From positions 142,913 through 206,912 of the forward strand of contig NZ_LMET01000003.1 of assembly GCF_001426485.1 (NCBI RefSeq): a stretch of 64,000 nucleotides of DNA, written 5' to 3'. The position numbers and the translations under genes were made by a program. Within the stretch, counting starts at the first letter, position 1. Each line of letters begins with the position of its first letter. The stretch is from Aeromicrobium sp. Root472D3. GTDB lineage: Bacteria; Actinomycetota; Actinomycetes; Propionibacteriales; Nocardioidaceae. A model generated the notes under the pieces. It was not told where the DNA came from. It did no database searches and saw only the letters and a program-made list of their open reading frames with translations. Positions 21,480 through 29,523 of this stretch are shown here, piece by piece.

Positions 21480-22160
21480 ATGAACGCTCTGCTGATGTCG
21501 TTGGGAGTGGGGTTCGCCCTCGCCTTCGCGGAGTCGGGCCTCGGGCTCGGCATGGTCCTGCCGGGGGAGACCGCGGTCGTCCTGCTCGCCGCCACGATGG
21601 GGTCGGCCGGGCAGATGGTCGCCCTCGGCGTCGTGGTGACGCTGGGGGCGAGCCTCGGCGACCACGTGGGCTACCTGCTGGGCCGGCGCTACGGCGACGC
21701 CCTGGGCGAGACGCGCGCGGTGCGCCGCCTGGGTCGTCAGCACTACGACCGGGCGACCGACCTGCTGCGCCGGCGCGGCGGCACCGCGGTGTTCATGACC
21801 CGCCTGGTGCCGGTCGTCCGCACGCTGACGCCGGCCGCCGCGGGGGCGTCGGGACTGGAGTACCGACGGTTCCTGCCGGCGTCGCTGTCGGGGTCGGCGC
21901 TGTGGGCCGCGGCCTACGTCGGCGGGGGGTCGGCCGTCGCCGCCGTCACCGGTGCGACCACCGACCTGCTGGGCCGCGCGTCGTGGCTCGTGCTGGTGCT
22001 GCTGGCGCTGGCGGTCGTGCCGGTGCTGCTGGTGCGCACCGTCATCGGGGTGCGTCCCACCACGCCGGCGCCCGAGGTCGCGGCGCTCGAGCTGGCCACG
22101 GGCGTCATGCCGCGGCAGCCGCGGCTGACCCTGGCGGGCGATCCGCACCCGACCGCCTGA
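21480..22160 (+). CDS. DedA-family membrane protein
   Basis: A 226-residue polytopic membrane protein of the DedA/SNARE-associated (VTT) family, probably a lipid scramblase or flippase acting on polyprenyl or phospholipid carriers. The family blocks are the acidic FAESGLGLGMVLPGE near the N-terminus, GDHVGYLLGRRYGD and the basic FMTRLVPVVRTLTPAAAG. The ATG at 21480 lies 7 bases after a weak CACCGT hexamer. A GTG at 21471 would add three residues. The C-terminal tail is hydrophilic and variable. Confidence 0.85.
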   Translation: MNALLMSLGVGFALAFAESGLGLGMVLPGETAVVLLAATMGSAGQMVALGVVVTLGASLGDHVGYLLGRRYGDALGETRAVRRLGRQHYDRATDLLRRRGGTAVFMTRLVPVVRTLTPAAAGASGLEYRRFLPASLSGSALWAAAYVGGGSAVAAVTGATTDLLGRASWLVLVLLALAVVPVLLVRTVIGVRPTTPAPEVAALELATGVMPRQPRLTLAGDPHPTA

Positions 22161-22161
22161 G

Positions 22162-22449
22162 TCAGACGACGAGCACGACGACCGCGGCCGCTGCGGCGGG
22201 CAGGACGCCGCACACGAGCCACGCCGACAGCGGCGGCCGGCGGTGCACCATGCGGATCGCGCCGAGGGCCAGGGTGCCGAGGGCGGCCATCACGACGAGC
22301 AGCAGCACCGCGTCGCCCCGGCGACCCTCGTCGGCGATCGTCCGGCTGACGGCGGTCAGCGCGCCGAGCGGGAACGAGGCGACCGCGAGGATCAGGAACG
22401 ACACGACCCAGCGCTGCACCTGCTCGAGGCTGAGATCGCGGACCGACAC
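22162..22449 (-). CDS. small three-helix membrane protein of unknown function
   Basis: A 95-residue protein: a short cytoplasmic N-terminus (VSVRDLSLEQVQRW) and three hydrophobic helices (about 14-34, 44-64 and 73-93). The GTG start at 22449 is supported by a CATACT -10 hexamer (minus strand 22461-22456) ending 6 bases upstream. No family is recognised. It is convergent with the DedA gene, whose stop is one base away, and lies downstream of the MFS gene. Confidence 0.55.
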   Translation of the reverse strand: MSVRDLSLEQVQRWVVSFLILAVASFPLGALTAVSRTIADEGRRGDAVLLLVVMAALGTLALGAIRMVHRRPPLSAWLVCGVLPAAAAAVVVLVV

Positions 22450-22471
22450 GCGCTCAGTATGCGCGTGCTCG

Positions 22472-23755
22472 TCAGACCGGGGCGCGGGTGATGCGGTAGC
22501 GGACGAACGACGGCACCGCGATCGACGCGACCACGACGCCCACGACCACCAGGACGCCACCGCCGGCGGCCGCCGCGGCGGTGCCCACCGCCACCGCCGT
22601 CGCACCGTGCAGGGTGTCGGCGATGCGCGGACCGCCCGCCACGACGACGATGAACACGCCCTGCAGACGTCCGCGCATCGCGTCGTCCGCGGCGGCCAGC
22701 AGCATGCTGGTGCGGAACGCCGCCGACGCCATGTCGGCCGCACCGCCGATCACGAGCATCGCCAGGGCGACCACGAGCATCGGGGTCGTCCAGCGGTCGG
22801 CCAGCGCGACCGCGAGGCCGAAGCCCGTCATCGCCAGGCCCCACACGACGATGCAGACGACGACGGCGCGTCCCTGGCGCTCGACGCGCGAGACCCACCC
22901 GCTGAACACGCCGCCGATGACGGCGCCCGCGGGGATCGCCGCGAACAGCAGCGCGAACACGAGGCCGCCCTCGTCGGGACCGTTGAAGTCGAGGTGGGCG
23001 ATCTCGGGGAACAGCGCCCGCGGCATGCCGAACACCATCGCGATCAGGTCGACGACGAACGACATCATCAGCACCGGCTGGGTGCGCAGGTACCGGAAGC
23101 CGTCGATCACGGCGCGGACCCCCGGCACGCTCGTCGCGGCCTCGACGGCCTTGAGGCTCGGCAGCCGGACGACCGCCGCCAGCGTCGCGAAGAGCGTCAC
23201 GGTGTCGATCAGGTAGAGCCACTCGAAGCCGATGAAGGGGATCAGCACGCCGGCCACGAGCGGTCCGGCGATCGCCCCGGCCATCGTGACCGTCATGTTC
23301 AGCGAGTTGGCGGCCGGCAGCAACGCGGTGTCGACGAGCTTGGGGATGATCGCGCTGCGCGTCGGCTGGTTGACGGCGAAGAACGCCTGCTGCACCGAGA
23401 ACAGGCACAGCAGGAGCCACGGGCTCGTGCTGCCGGCGGCCGCCTGCACCCAGAACAGGCCGCTCGTCACGATGAGGCCGACCGTCGTGACGATCAGCAG
23501 CGTCCGGCGGTCGAACACGTCGGCCAGCGCCCCGCCGTAGAGGCCGAACACGACCAGGGGCACCAGGCCGAAGACCCCCGCCAGGCCGACGTACGCCGAC
23601 GACCCCGTGTCGGCGTACAGCTGCGCCGGCACCGCGACGACCGTCAGCTGCGCACCGATGACCGTGACGATGTTCGCGACCCACAGGCGACGGAAGTGCT
23701 GGTTGCGCAGGGGCCGGGTGTCGGCGAGGACGTTCGCGAGGGAGAGCCGGGCCAC
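22472..23755 (-). CDS. MFS transporter, EntS-like 12-helix exporter
   Basis: A 427-residue major facilitator protein. The opening RPLRNQHFRRLWVANIVTVIGAQLTVVAVP and the loop GGALADVFDRRTLL (motif A position) are typical of the EntS/enterobactin-exporter-like group that includes macrolide exporters. About twelve helices can be traced. Substrate unknown. The long Ala/Gly/Val stretch near residues 395-410 is a low-complexity helix. Confidence 0.85.
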   Translation of the reverse strand: MARLSLANVLADTRPLRNQHFRRLWVANIVTVIGAQLTVVAVPAQLYADTGSSAYVGLAGVFGLVPLVVFGLYGGALADVFDRRTLLIVTTVGLIVTSGLFWVQAAAGSTSPWLLLCLFSVQQAFFAVNQPTRSAIIPKLVDTALLPAANSLNMTVTMAGAIAGPLVAGVLIPFIGFEWLYLIDTVTLFATLAAVVRLPSLKAVEAATSVPGVRAVIDGFRYLRTQPVLMMSFVVDLIAMVFGMPRALFPEIAHLDFNGPDEGGLVFALLFAAIPAGAVIGGVFSGWVSRVERQGRAVVVCIVVWGLAMTGFGLAVALADRWTTPMLVVALAMLVIGGAADMASAAFRTSMLLAAADDAMRGRLQGVFIVVVAGGPRIADTLHGATAVAVGTAAAAAGGGVLVVVGVVVASIAVPSFVRYRITRAPV

Positions 23756-23791
23756 GTCAGGAGAACATACGCCTGCCCGTCTCGTGCCGCG

Positions 23792-24511
23792 TCAGCGGAA
23801 GGCGTCGTGCTCGACCTGGATCCACACCTGCTCGGCACGGCCCAGCAGCTCGCCGTCGGCGGTGTGGAGCGCGGTGTCGGTGCGGAACTTGCGGCCGTCC
23901 CGCTCGTGCAGCACGCCCACCGACACCAGGGGCTCCCCGGCGCGGGGTGCGCGGACGACCTGGGCCGTCATGCGTCCGAGCACCATGGTCTGGCGCGTGA
24001 AGTCGGCGGCCCACCCGCCCGGGCAGTCGAGTGCGGCCCACGTCGTCGGCACGTCGAGGCGTCCGTCGCCGGGAGCGCCGAAGGCCGCGTCGGGCGTCCA
24101 CGACGCGGCGACGCGGTCGTCGCCGACCGGGCCCGTGAACAGTCGCAGACCGTCGCCCGCGCCGCGGGCGGTGCCGCACGTGAAGCAGCGGTCGAAGGGG
24201 TGCTCGTCGTGCCCCCGGTAGGCGGCGAGTCCCGCGGCCGCCTCGGCGGACGTCGGCGCCGCGGGCGCGTCACGCGTGAACGCCCCGGGGGCGGCCTCGC
24301 CGACCAGGGCGCCGCCGGCCGTGAGGAGCCGGACGACCTCGCCGTCGTGGTGCGCGTCGTGCTCCCAGCTGAGCGGCACGTCGAGCGGCGGCGGGACGCG
24401 CAGCGTCGACGTCACGACGTCCGAGCCGACCTCCGCGGCCAGCATGCCGGCGACGTAGCCGCCGTTGCCGGAGTGGTCGGGACCGTTGAACCGTGCCGGG
24501 ATCGTCACCAT
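23792..24511 (-). CDS. hotdog-fold thioesterase-like protein
   Basis: A 239-residue soluble protein with two hotdog-like halves. The first begins MVTIPARFNGPDHSGNGGYVAGMLA, the substrate-pocket helix region. The second carries WAALDCPGGWAADF and a terminal VSVGVLHERDGRKFRTDTAL. HPFDRCFTCGTARGAGDGLRLF between them holds two Cys. This layout fits uncharacterised acyl-CoA thioesterase-like proteins in actinobacteria. The catalytic residues are not obvious and the substrate is unknown. It is followed closely by the MFS gene on the same strand. Confidence 0.65.
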   Translation of the reverse strand: MVTIPARFNGPDHSGNGGYVAGMLAAEVGSDVVTSTLRVPPPLDVPLSWEHDAHHDGEVVRLLTAGGALVGEAAPGAFTRDAPAAPTSAEAAAGLAAYRGHDEHPFDRCFTCGTARGAGDGLRLFTGPVGDDRVAASWTPDAAFGAPGDGRLDVPTTWAALDCPGGWAADFTRQTMVLGRMTAQVVRAPRAGEPLVSVGVLHERDGRKFRTDTALHTADGELLGRAEQVWIQVEHDAFR

Positions 24512-24521
24512 GCGGCCGACC

Positions 24522-25883
24522 CTACCCAGCCGACTTGACGACCTCGTAGCGCCGCAGCGACTCGGTGCGCTCCTCCGCGTGGTCGACGATCGGTGCGGGG
24601 TAGTCGGCGGGCGGCTCGTCCATGTCCCAGGGCGTGTGCACGTGCTTGGCCGGGACGTCGGCGAGCTCTGGCACCCAGCGCCGGACGTACGTGCCGTCGG
24701 GGTCGAACTTCTTGCCCTGCGACGTCGGGTTGAAGATGCGGAAGTACGGCGAGGCGTCGGTGCCGCAGCCGGCGACCCACTGCCAGCCGTGCTGGTTCGA
24801 CGGCGGGTCGGCGTCCACCAGCAGGTCGAGGAAGTGGTCGGCGCCGACGGTCCACTCGAGGTGGAGGTCCTTGACCAGGAAGCTGGCCACGATCATCCGC
24901 ACGCGGTTGTGCATGAAGCCCTCGGCCATCAGCTGGCGCATGCCGGCGTCGACGATCGGGAACCCGGTGCGGCCGTCCTTCCAGGCCTGCAGGTCGTCGC
25001 CGGGCTCGTCGTAGTCCATCGCCTCGAACCGCTTGTCGTAGTAGCCGGCGAGGGTGTCGGGGCGGTGGTGCACGACGTCGGCGTAGAACTCGCGGAACGC
25101 CAGCTCCCGCGCGTACGCCTCGGCGCCCTTCGTGCCGCGCTCGGCGAGGTCGGCGAGCAGCGTGCGGGGGTGGATCGTGCCCCACTTGAGGTGCACCGAC
25201 ATGCGCGACGTCGCGTCGCGGCCCGGCAGGTCGCGCACGTCGTCGTAGTCGTCGACGTGGTCGAGGTACGCGTGCCACTGCCGCCGGGCCGCCTCCTCGC
25301 CGAGCGGGGGCAGCGTGACACCGTCCGGGGGATCGACGTCGGGGATCTCCGCGGTGCTCACGTCGGCGCGGATCCACGGCACGGACCGCACGCCCGGCGC
25401 CGGTGCGCGCCACCCGTGCTCCTGCCACGCGCGGTAGAACGGCGTGAAGACGCGGTAGGGGGTCCCGTCGCCCTTCGTCACGCGCCCGGGGGCCACCGCG
25501 TACGACGACCCGGTGCGCACCAGCGCGACGTCGTGCTCGGCGAGCGCCTCCTCGACGCGCTCGTCGCGCTCCTTCTCGTACGGGCCGTAGTCGGCCGCCA
25601 CGTGCACGCTCGTGGCCCCGACCGCCCGAGCGACCTCGGGCACGACCTCCCACGGCTTGCCCTTCACGACGACGAGGCCGCCGACCCGCTCGTCGAGGTC
25701 GCGCAGCAGCGCCATGAGGTAGGCCAAGCGGGTGCGTCCGTTCGGGCCCCAGTAGTGCTCGTCGAGCACGAACATCGGCACGACGCCGTCCGGCCCGGCG
25801 TCGATCGCCTCCCGCAGCGCGGGGTTGTCGTTCAGTCGGAAGTCGGACCGGAAGCACATGACGGAGGTTGGCACGGTTCCCAT
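24522..25883 (-). CDS. phrB: deoxyribodipyrimidine photolyase
   Basis: A 453-residue class I CPD photolyase/cryptochrome that repairs UV pyrimidine dimers using blue light and FAD. The N-terminal antenna domain begins VMCFRSDFRLNDNPALREA. The FAD domain shows ELAFREFYADV, GRTGFPIVDAGMRQL, MHNRVRMIVASFLVKDL and QWVAGCGTDASPYFRIFNP (Trp-tetrad region). I use the ATG at 25883. A GTG at 25874 lies 7-8 bases after a GAGGAT hexamer and could be a leaderless start. It is divergent from ideR with a 46-base gap. Confidence 0.93.
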   Translation of the reverse strand: MGTVPTSVMCFRSDFRLNDNPALREAIDAGPDGVVPMFVLDEHYWGPNGRTRLAYLMALLRDLDERVGGLVVVKGKPWEVVPEVARAVGATSVHVAADYGPYEKERDERVEEALAEHDVALVRTGSSYAVAPGRVTKGDGTPYRVFTPFYRAWQEHGWRAPAPGVRSVPWIRADVSTAEIPDVDPPDGVTLPPLGEEAARRQWHAYLDHVDDYDDVRDLPGRDATSRMSVHLKWGTIHPRTLLADLAERGTKGAEAYARELAFREFYADVVHHRPDTLAGYYDKRFEAMDYDEPGDDLQAWKDGRTGFPIVDAGMRQLMAEGFMHNRVRMIVASFLVKDLHLEWTVGADHFLDLLVDADPPSNQHGWQWVAGCGTDASPYFRIFNPTSQGKKFDPDGTYVRRWVPELADVPAKHVHTPWDMDEPPADYPAPIVDHAEERTESLRRYEVVKSAG

Positions 25884-25929
25884 CCTCACGCGTGCGCGCG
25901 CTGTCCGCACGGCATGGAACAATGGGGGA

Positions 25930-26619
25930 GTGAGCGAGCTGATCGACACCACCGAGATGTACCTCCGCACGGTCTACGAGCTGGAGGAGGAGGGCATCGT
26001 GCCCTTGCGCGCCCGCATCGCCGAGCGCCTCCACCAGAGCGGCCCGACGGTCTCGCAGACCGTCGCGCGCATGGAGCGCGACGGACTGCTGGCGGTCGAG
26101 GGCGATCGCCACCTCGAGCTGTCCGAGAAGGGGCGTCAGCTGGCCACGCGGGTCATGCGCAAGCATCGCCTGGCCGAGCGGCTCCTGATCGACGTCATCG
26201 GTCTCGAGATCGAGTTCGTCCACGAGGAGGCGTGCCGCTGGGAGCACGTGATGTCCGAGCAGGTCGAGCGTCGCCTCGTCCAGATCCTCGAGCACCCCAC
26301 CGAGTCGCCGTACGGCAACCCGATCCCGGGTCTGGCCGAGCTCGGCGAGTCGGGCAGCGAGGCGCAGTTCCTCACGGGCGTCGTCGCGATGACCAAGGCC
26401 GTCGGCCGAGCCACCGAGCCGACGCGTCTGGTGGTGCGTCGCATCGCCGAGGAGCTCCAGAAGGACACCGAGGTCATGTCGGTTCTGCGGCGCGTCGGCG
26501 CGCTGCCGGGCAACGACGTGCTCGTGTCGGTCGGCCACGACGGGCTCGTCGTGGCCCGCCAGGGCGAGACGGCCGAGATCGACACCGAGGCCGCGGCCCA
26601 CATCTTCGTCACCGCCTGA
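25930..26619 (+). CDS. ideR: iron-dependent repressor, IdeR/DtxR type
   Basis: A 229-residue metalloregulator. The N-terminal winged helix (SGPTVSQTVARMERDGLL) binds DNA, and the dimerisation domain and a C-terminal SH3-like domain follow. Counting from the GTG at 25930, every DtxR/IdeR metal ligand I can check is present: M10, C102, E105 and H106 at the primary site, and H79, E83 and H98 at the ancillary site. With Fe2+ it should repress iron uptake and siderophore genes. I see no convincing iron box in this window. The start follows AACAAT (25918-25923) and GGGGGAG. Its 3' end meets repeat locus D. Confidence 0.95.
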   Translation: MSELIDTTEMYLRTVYELEEEGIVPLRARIAERLHQSGPTVSQTVARMERDGLLAVEGDRHLELSEKGRQLATRVMRKHRLAERLLIDVIGLEIEFVHEEACRWEHVMSEQVERRLVQILEHPTESPYGNPIPGLAELGESGSEAQFLTGVVAMTKAVGRATEPTRLVVRRIAEELQKDTEVMSVLRRVGALPGNDVLVSVGHDGLVVARQGETAEIDTEAAAHIFVTA

Positions 26620-26629
26620 CCCCACCCGA

Positions 26630-26730
26630 CGGTGAGGAGGGGGTTGCTGCCCTCCGAGGAGGGGGTTGTGGCCCCTGTTCGGGGGCGACAAGCCCCTCGC
26701 CGAGGGGCGACAACCCTCTCGTCAGCGTTT
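26630..26730. repeat. GC-rich hairpin repeat, locus D (large inverted repeat)
   Basis: Two forward units (GAGGGGGTTGCTGCCCTC from 26637, GAGGGGGTTGTGGCCCC from 26658) face two inverted units (26682-26698 and 26702-26719). This is the same architecture as locus C, between convergent ideR and the DUF1295 gene. On the minus strand the DUF1295 stop codon is inside the repeat sequence CGCTGACGAGAGGGTTGTCG. Arm substitutions are partly matched by changes in the opposite arm. Confidence 0.75.
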
Positions 26731-27531
26731 CGGGGGGAGGGGGATGAAGTAGCTGGTGCGGCGGGCGTAGTCGTCCCAGCCGGGCTTCTTGCGCTGGCTC
26801 TTCTCGTTGAGCTTGGCGCCCGTCACGTTGACCAGCGAGTAGCTCATGATCGCCGGACCGATCAGCGCGACGATGCCGGGCCACGAGCCGGCCGCGACGA
26901 TGCCGAGGCCCCACCAGACGGCGGCGTCGCCGAAGTAGTTGGGGTGGCGCGTCAGGCTCCACAGCCCCGTGTCCATGATCTTGCCCTTGTTGTCGGGATC
27001 GCTCTTGTACTTCTTGAGCTGCGCGTCGCCGACGGTCTCGAAGAACAGGCCGACCGCCCACACCACGACGCCGACGACCGTCAGCGGGACCGACATGCGC
27101 TCGTTGTTGGGGCCCACCATGAGCGGAGCCGAGACGATGAACATCGCGACGCCCTGCGGCACGAACACGCGCGTGACGGCGGTCTGGGCGAACGAGCGCC
27201 CCGCCTTCTCGCCGTTCTCGAGCAGCTCGGCGTAGCGCGGGTCCTCGCCCTTGCCGTGGTTGCGCCCGCCGACGTGCCACGCCAGCCGCAGTCCCCAGAC
27301 CGCCACCATCGCGAGCACGATCCAGCGCTGCGCCCGGCCACCGTCGCCGCCCAGCGAGACGATCGCGGAGACCGCCGCCACGACCACGAAGCCCAGGCCC
27401 CACAGCGTGTCGACGATCGAGAGCAGGTGGTTCTTCAGCGCGTAGGCCAGGCCGAGACCCATGAACACCAGCAGTGCGCCGAGCCCCGCGAACAGCGTGA
27501 CGACGGTCTGCGACAGATCGTTCGCGATCAT
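26722..27531 (-). CDS. DUF1295 (steroid 5-alpha-reductase-like) membrane protein
   Basis: A 269-residue polytopic membrane protein with about seven helices. The C-terminal block GLWSLTRHPNYFGDAAVWWGL followed by a helix and WDDYARRTSYFIPLPPK is the signature of DUF1295, related to steroid 5-alpha reductases and isoprenylcysteine methyltransferases. The ATG overlaps the stop of cfa by four bases (27528-27531), so the two are co-translated. By context I infer a role in processing the methylene- or methyl-branched lipid made by the Cfa-type methyltransferase, perhaps as a reductase. This is unproven. Confidence 0.8.
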   Translation of the reverse strand: MIANDLSQTVVTLFAGLGALLVFMGLGLAYALKNHLLSIVDTLWGLGFVVVAAVSAIVSLGGDGGRAQRWIVLAMVAVWGLRLAWHVGGRNHGKGEDPRYAELLENGEKAGRSFAQTAVTRVFVPQGVAMFIVSAPLMVGPNNERMSVPLTVVGVVVWAVGLFFETVGDAQLKKYKSDPDNKGKIMDTGLWSLTRHPNYFGDAAVWWGLGIVAAGSWPGIVALIGPAIMSYSLVNVTGAKLNEKSQRKKPGWDDYARRTSYFIPLPPKR

Positions 27532-28862
27532 GCGCCCTCACCGCCGACCGCGCGGCCGTGGAGCCAGGCCAGGGGAGAGGTCGGCATCGCGCTGACGCCC
27601 CGCGAGCTGGGCTTGACCGACAGGATCTGGTCGACGCCCATGCGGTTCTCCTCGAACGCCAGCGCGCCACCCACGAGGTAGAGGCGCCACACGCGGGCGT
27701 TCTCCTCGCCGATCAGCTTGACCGCGACGTCCCAGTTCTCCTCGAGCTTCGCGGCCCACCCGGCGACGGTCTGCGGGTAGTGCTCGCGCATCGCCTGGAC
27801 GTCGCGGATCTCGAGGCCCGAGGCCGCGATGAGTCCGATCGTCTTGGCCAGCGGCTTCATGTGCATGTCGGGCGCGATGTACGTCTCGATGAACGGCCCG
27901 CCGCCCGGGCTGTCGCCGGGGGCGTCGTTGCTGCGTGACATCTGCTGGATCAGGGCCCGGCCGCCGGGCTTGAGGTAGCGGTGGATCGAGTCGACGAACA
28001 CGACGTACTCGGCGTCGCCGACGTGCTCGCCCATCTCGATCGAGGCGATCGCGTCGATCTGGCCGTCGCGGACGCCGGAGGCCTCGAGGTCGCGGAAGTG
28101 ACGGAGGCTGACGTCGACCCGGTCGGCGAGGCCGCGCTCGGCCGCCTTGCCCATGACGTAGTCGCGCTGCTCGACCGACAGGGTCACTCCCGTGACGTGG
28201 ACGCCGTAGTGCTCGGCGGCGAACAGCGTCAGCGATCCCCAGCCGGAGCCGATGTCGACCATCTTCATGCCGGGCTGCAGGCCCAGCTTCTGGCAGATGA
28301 GGTGCAGCTTCGCGGTCTGCGCCTCCTCGAGCGTCATCTCCGGCGTCACGTGGAAGCCGCTCGAGTACGCCATGTTGGGGTCGAGGATCAGCTCGTAGAA
28401 GTCGTTCGACAGGTCGTAGTGGTGCGAGATCGCCTCCTGGTCGCGCTCCTTGCTGTGCAGCTCGCCCGTCAGGTTCGACTCGGCGGCCGGCGCGGGCGGG
28501 CGGGGGCCGATCGCGCCGAGGCGCACCGCGAGCGCGACGGCCTTGGCGACCTGCTTGGGCCCGATCTTCGGGCGTCCGGCCGTCGCGTCGGCGGTCCGCG
28601 CGTCGCGCACGGCGTTCCACATGGCCCGCAGGCCGTCGCCGAGGTCGCCCTCGACGTCGAGGTCTCCCTGCACGTAGGCGCGGGCGACGCCCAGCTCGCC
28701 CGGCTTCCAGATGACGTGCCGCAGGGCGCGCTTGCTGCGGATCACGACGACCGGGGCGCCCGGGACGCCGGCTTCGCTGCCGTCCCACGCGCGCAGACGG
28801 ATGGGGAGCTTCAGGCCGAGCGTCTCCTCGGCCAACGACAGGAGGGAGGATGCGATGTTCAC
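27528..28862 (-). CDS. cfa: cyclopropane-fatty-acyl-phospholipid synthase family methyltransferase
   Basis: A 444-residue SAM-dependent methyltransferase acting on unsaturated acyl chains of phospholipids. An N-terminal lipid-binding domain (about 1-130) precedes the catalytic domain: SHHYDLSNDFYELILDPNMAYSSG, the SAM-binding VDIGSGWGSL, GVTLSVEQRDY and SIEMGEHVG. Related actinobacterial enzymes (BfaB/TmsB) make 10-methylene or 10-methyl acids such as tuberculostearate, together with an FAD reductase that is not seen here. Cyclopropane and 10-methyl products cannot be told apart by eye. It is co-translated with DUF1295. Confidence 0.88.
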   Translation of the reverse strand: MNIASSLLSLAEETLGLKLPIRLRAWDGSEAGVPGAPVVVIRSKRALRHVIWKPGELGVARAYVQGDLDVEGDLGDGLRAMWNAVRDARTADATAGRPKIGPKQVAKAVALAVRLGAIGPRPPAPAAESNLTGELHSKERDQEAISHHYDLSNDFYELILDPNMAYSSGFHVTPEMTLEEAQTAKLHLICQKLGLQPGMKMVDIGSGWGSLTLFAAEHYGVHVTGVTLSVEQRDYVMGKAAERGLADRVDVSLRHFRDLEASGVRDGQIDAIASIEMGEHVGDAEYVVFVDSIHRYLKPGGRALIQQMSRSNDAPGDSPGGGPFIETYIAPDMHMKPLAKTIGLIAASGLEIRDVQAMREHYPQTVAGWAAKLEENWDVAVKLIGEENARVWRLYLVGGALAFEENRMGVDQILSVKPSSRGVSAMPTSPLAWLHGRAVGGEGA

Positions 28863-28930
28863 GGGCCCAAGTCAACCCTTCGCGTCGGGGTTGCGCCATC
28901 CGAGTTCCTGTGATGCGGCAGACTGGCGGC

Positions 28931-29398
28931 ATGGACGTCGGGACCAGGCTCGTGGGCTGGTTCAGGCGCACGGGCAGCGAGGTCCTGGGCTGGGTCGTGG
29001 TGGTCGTCGGGGTGGTCCTGATGCCCCTGCCCGGGCCGGGCCTGGTCATCGTCGTGTCGGGCCTGGCGATCCTCTCGCGCAACTACGTGTGGGCGCAGCG
29101 CCTCATGGACCCGCTCGAGCGGCGCGCGACCGAGGCTGCGAAGTTCGGCGTCGAGACGTGGCCGCGGATCCTCGTCAGCTTCCTCGGCGGGCTGTGGCTC
29201 GCGGTGCTGGGCGTGATCTGGTGGATCGGCCCCGACATCCCACGGTTCACGGTGCTCGGGGTCGGGTTCGGGCCGGAGCTGCCGGCGCAGGGATGGGCGA
29301 CGGCGCTCGGGCTGTGGGCGTCGGCGCTGGCCGCGTGGGGCCTGCTGGCCTACAGCATCGTGCGGTGGCGCGAGCCGCGTCCGGCCGACCTGCCCTAG
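28931..29398 (+). CDS. PGPGW-family (TIGR02611) membrane protein
   Basis: A 155-residue protein with two adjacent N-terminal helices separated by MPLPGPGLVIVVSGLAIL, the hallmark PGPG motif, then an amphipathic helix (AQRLMDPLERRATEAAKF) and two further C-terminal helices. The family is common in actinobacteria and has no known function. The ATG at 28931 lies 6 bases after CAGACT (28919-28924), suggesting a leaderless mRNA. It is divergent from cfa. Confidence 0.75.
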   Translation: MDVGTRLVGWFRRTGSEVLGWVVVVVGVVLMPLPGPGLVIVVSGLAILSRNYVWAQRLMDPLERRATEAAKFGVETWPRILVSFLGGLWLAVLGVIWWIGPDIPRFTVLGVGFGPELPAQGWATALGLWASALAAWGLLAYSIVRWREPRPADLP

Positions 29399-29523
29399 CC
29401 CGCGGCGCCGGACGTCCGAGGAAGCGTCCCGGCGCGGGGGCACGTACTGTTCTCGGAGACGTGGGCCTCGGACGACGTGGGGCCCGGCCCGCCGCCCGAC
29501 GACCTCCGAGGACGATCTCCACC

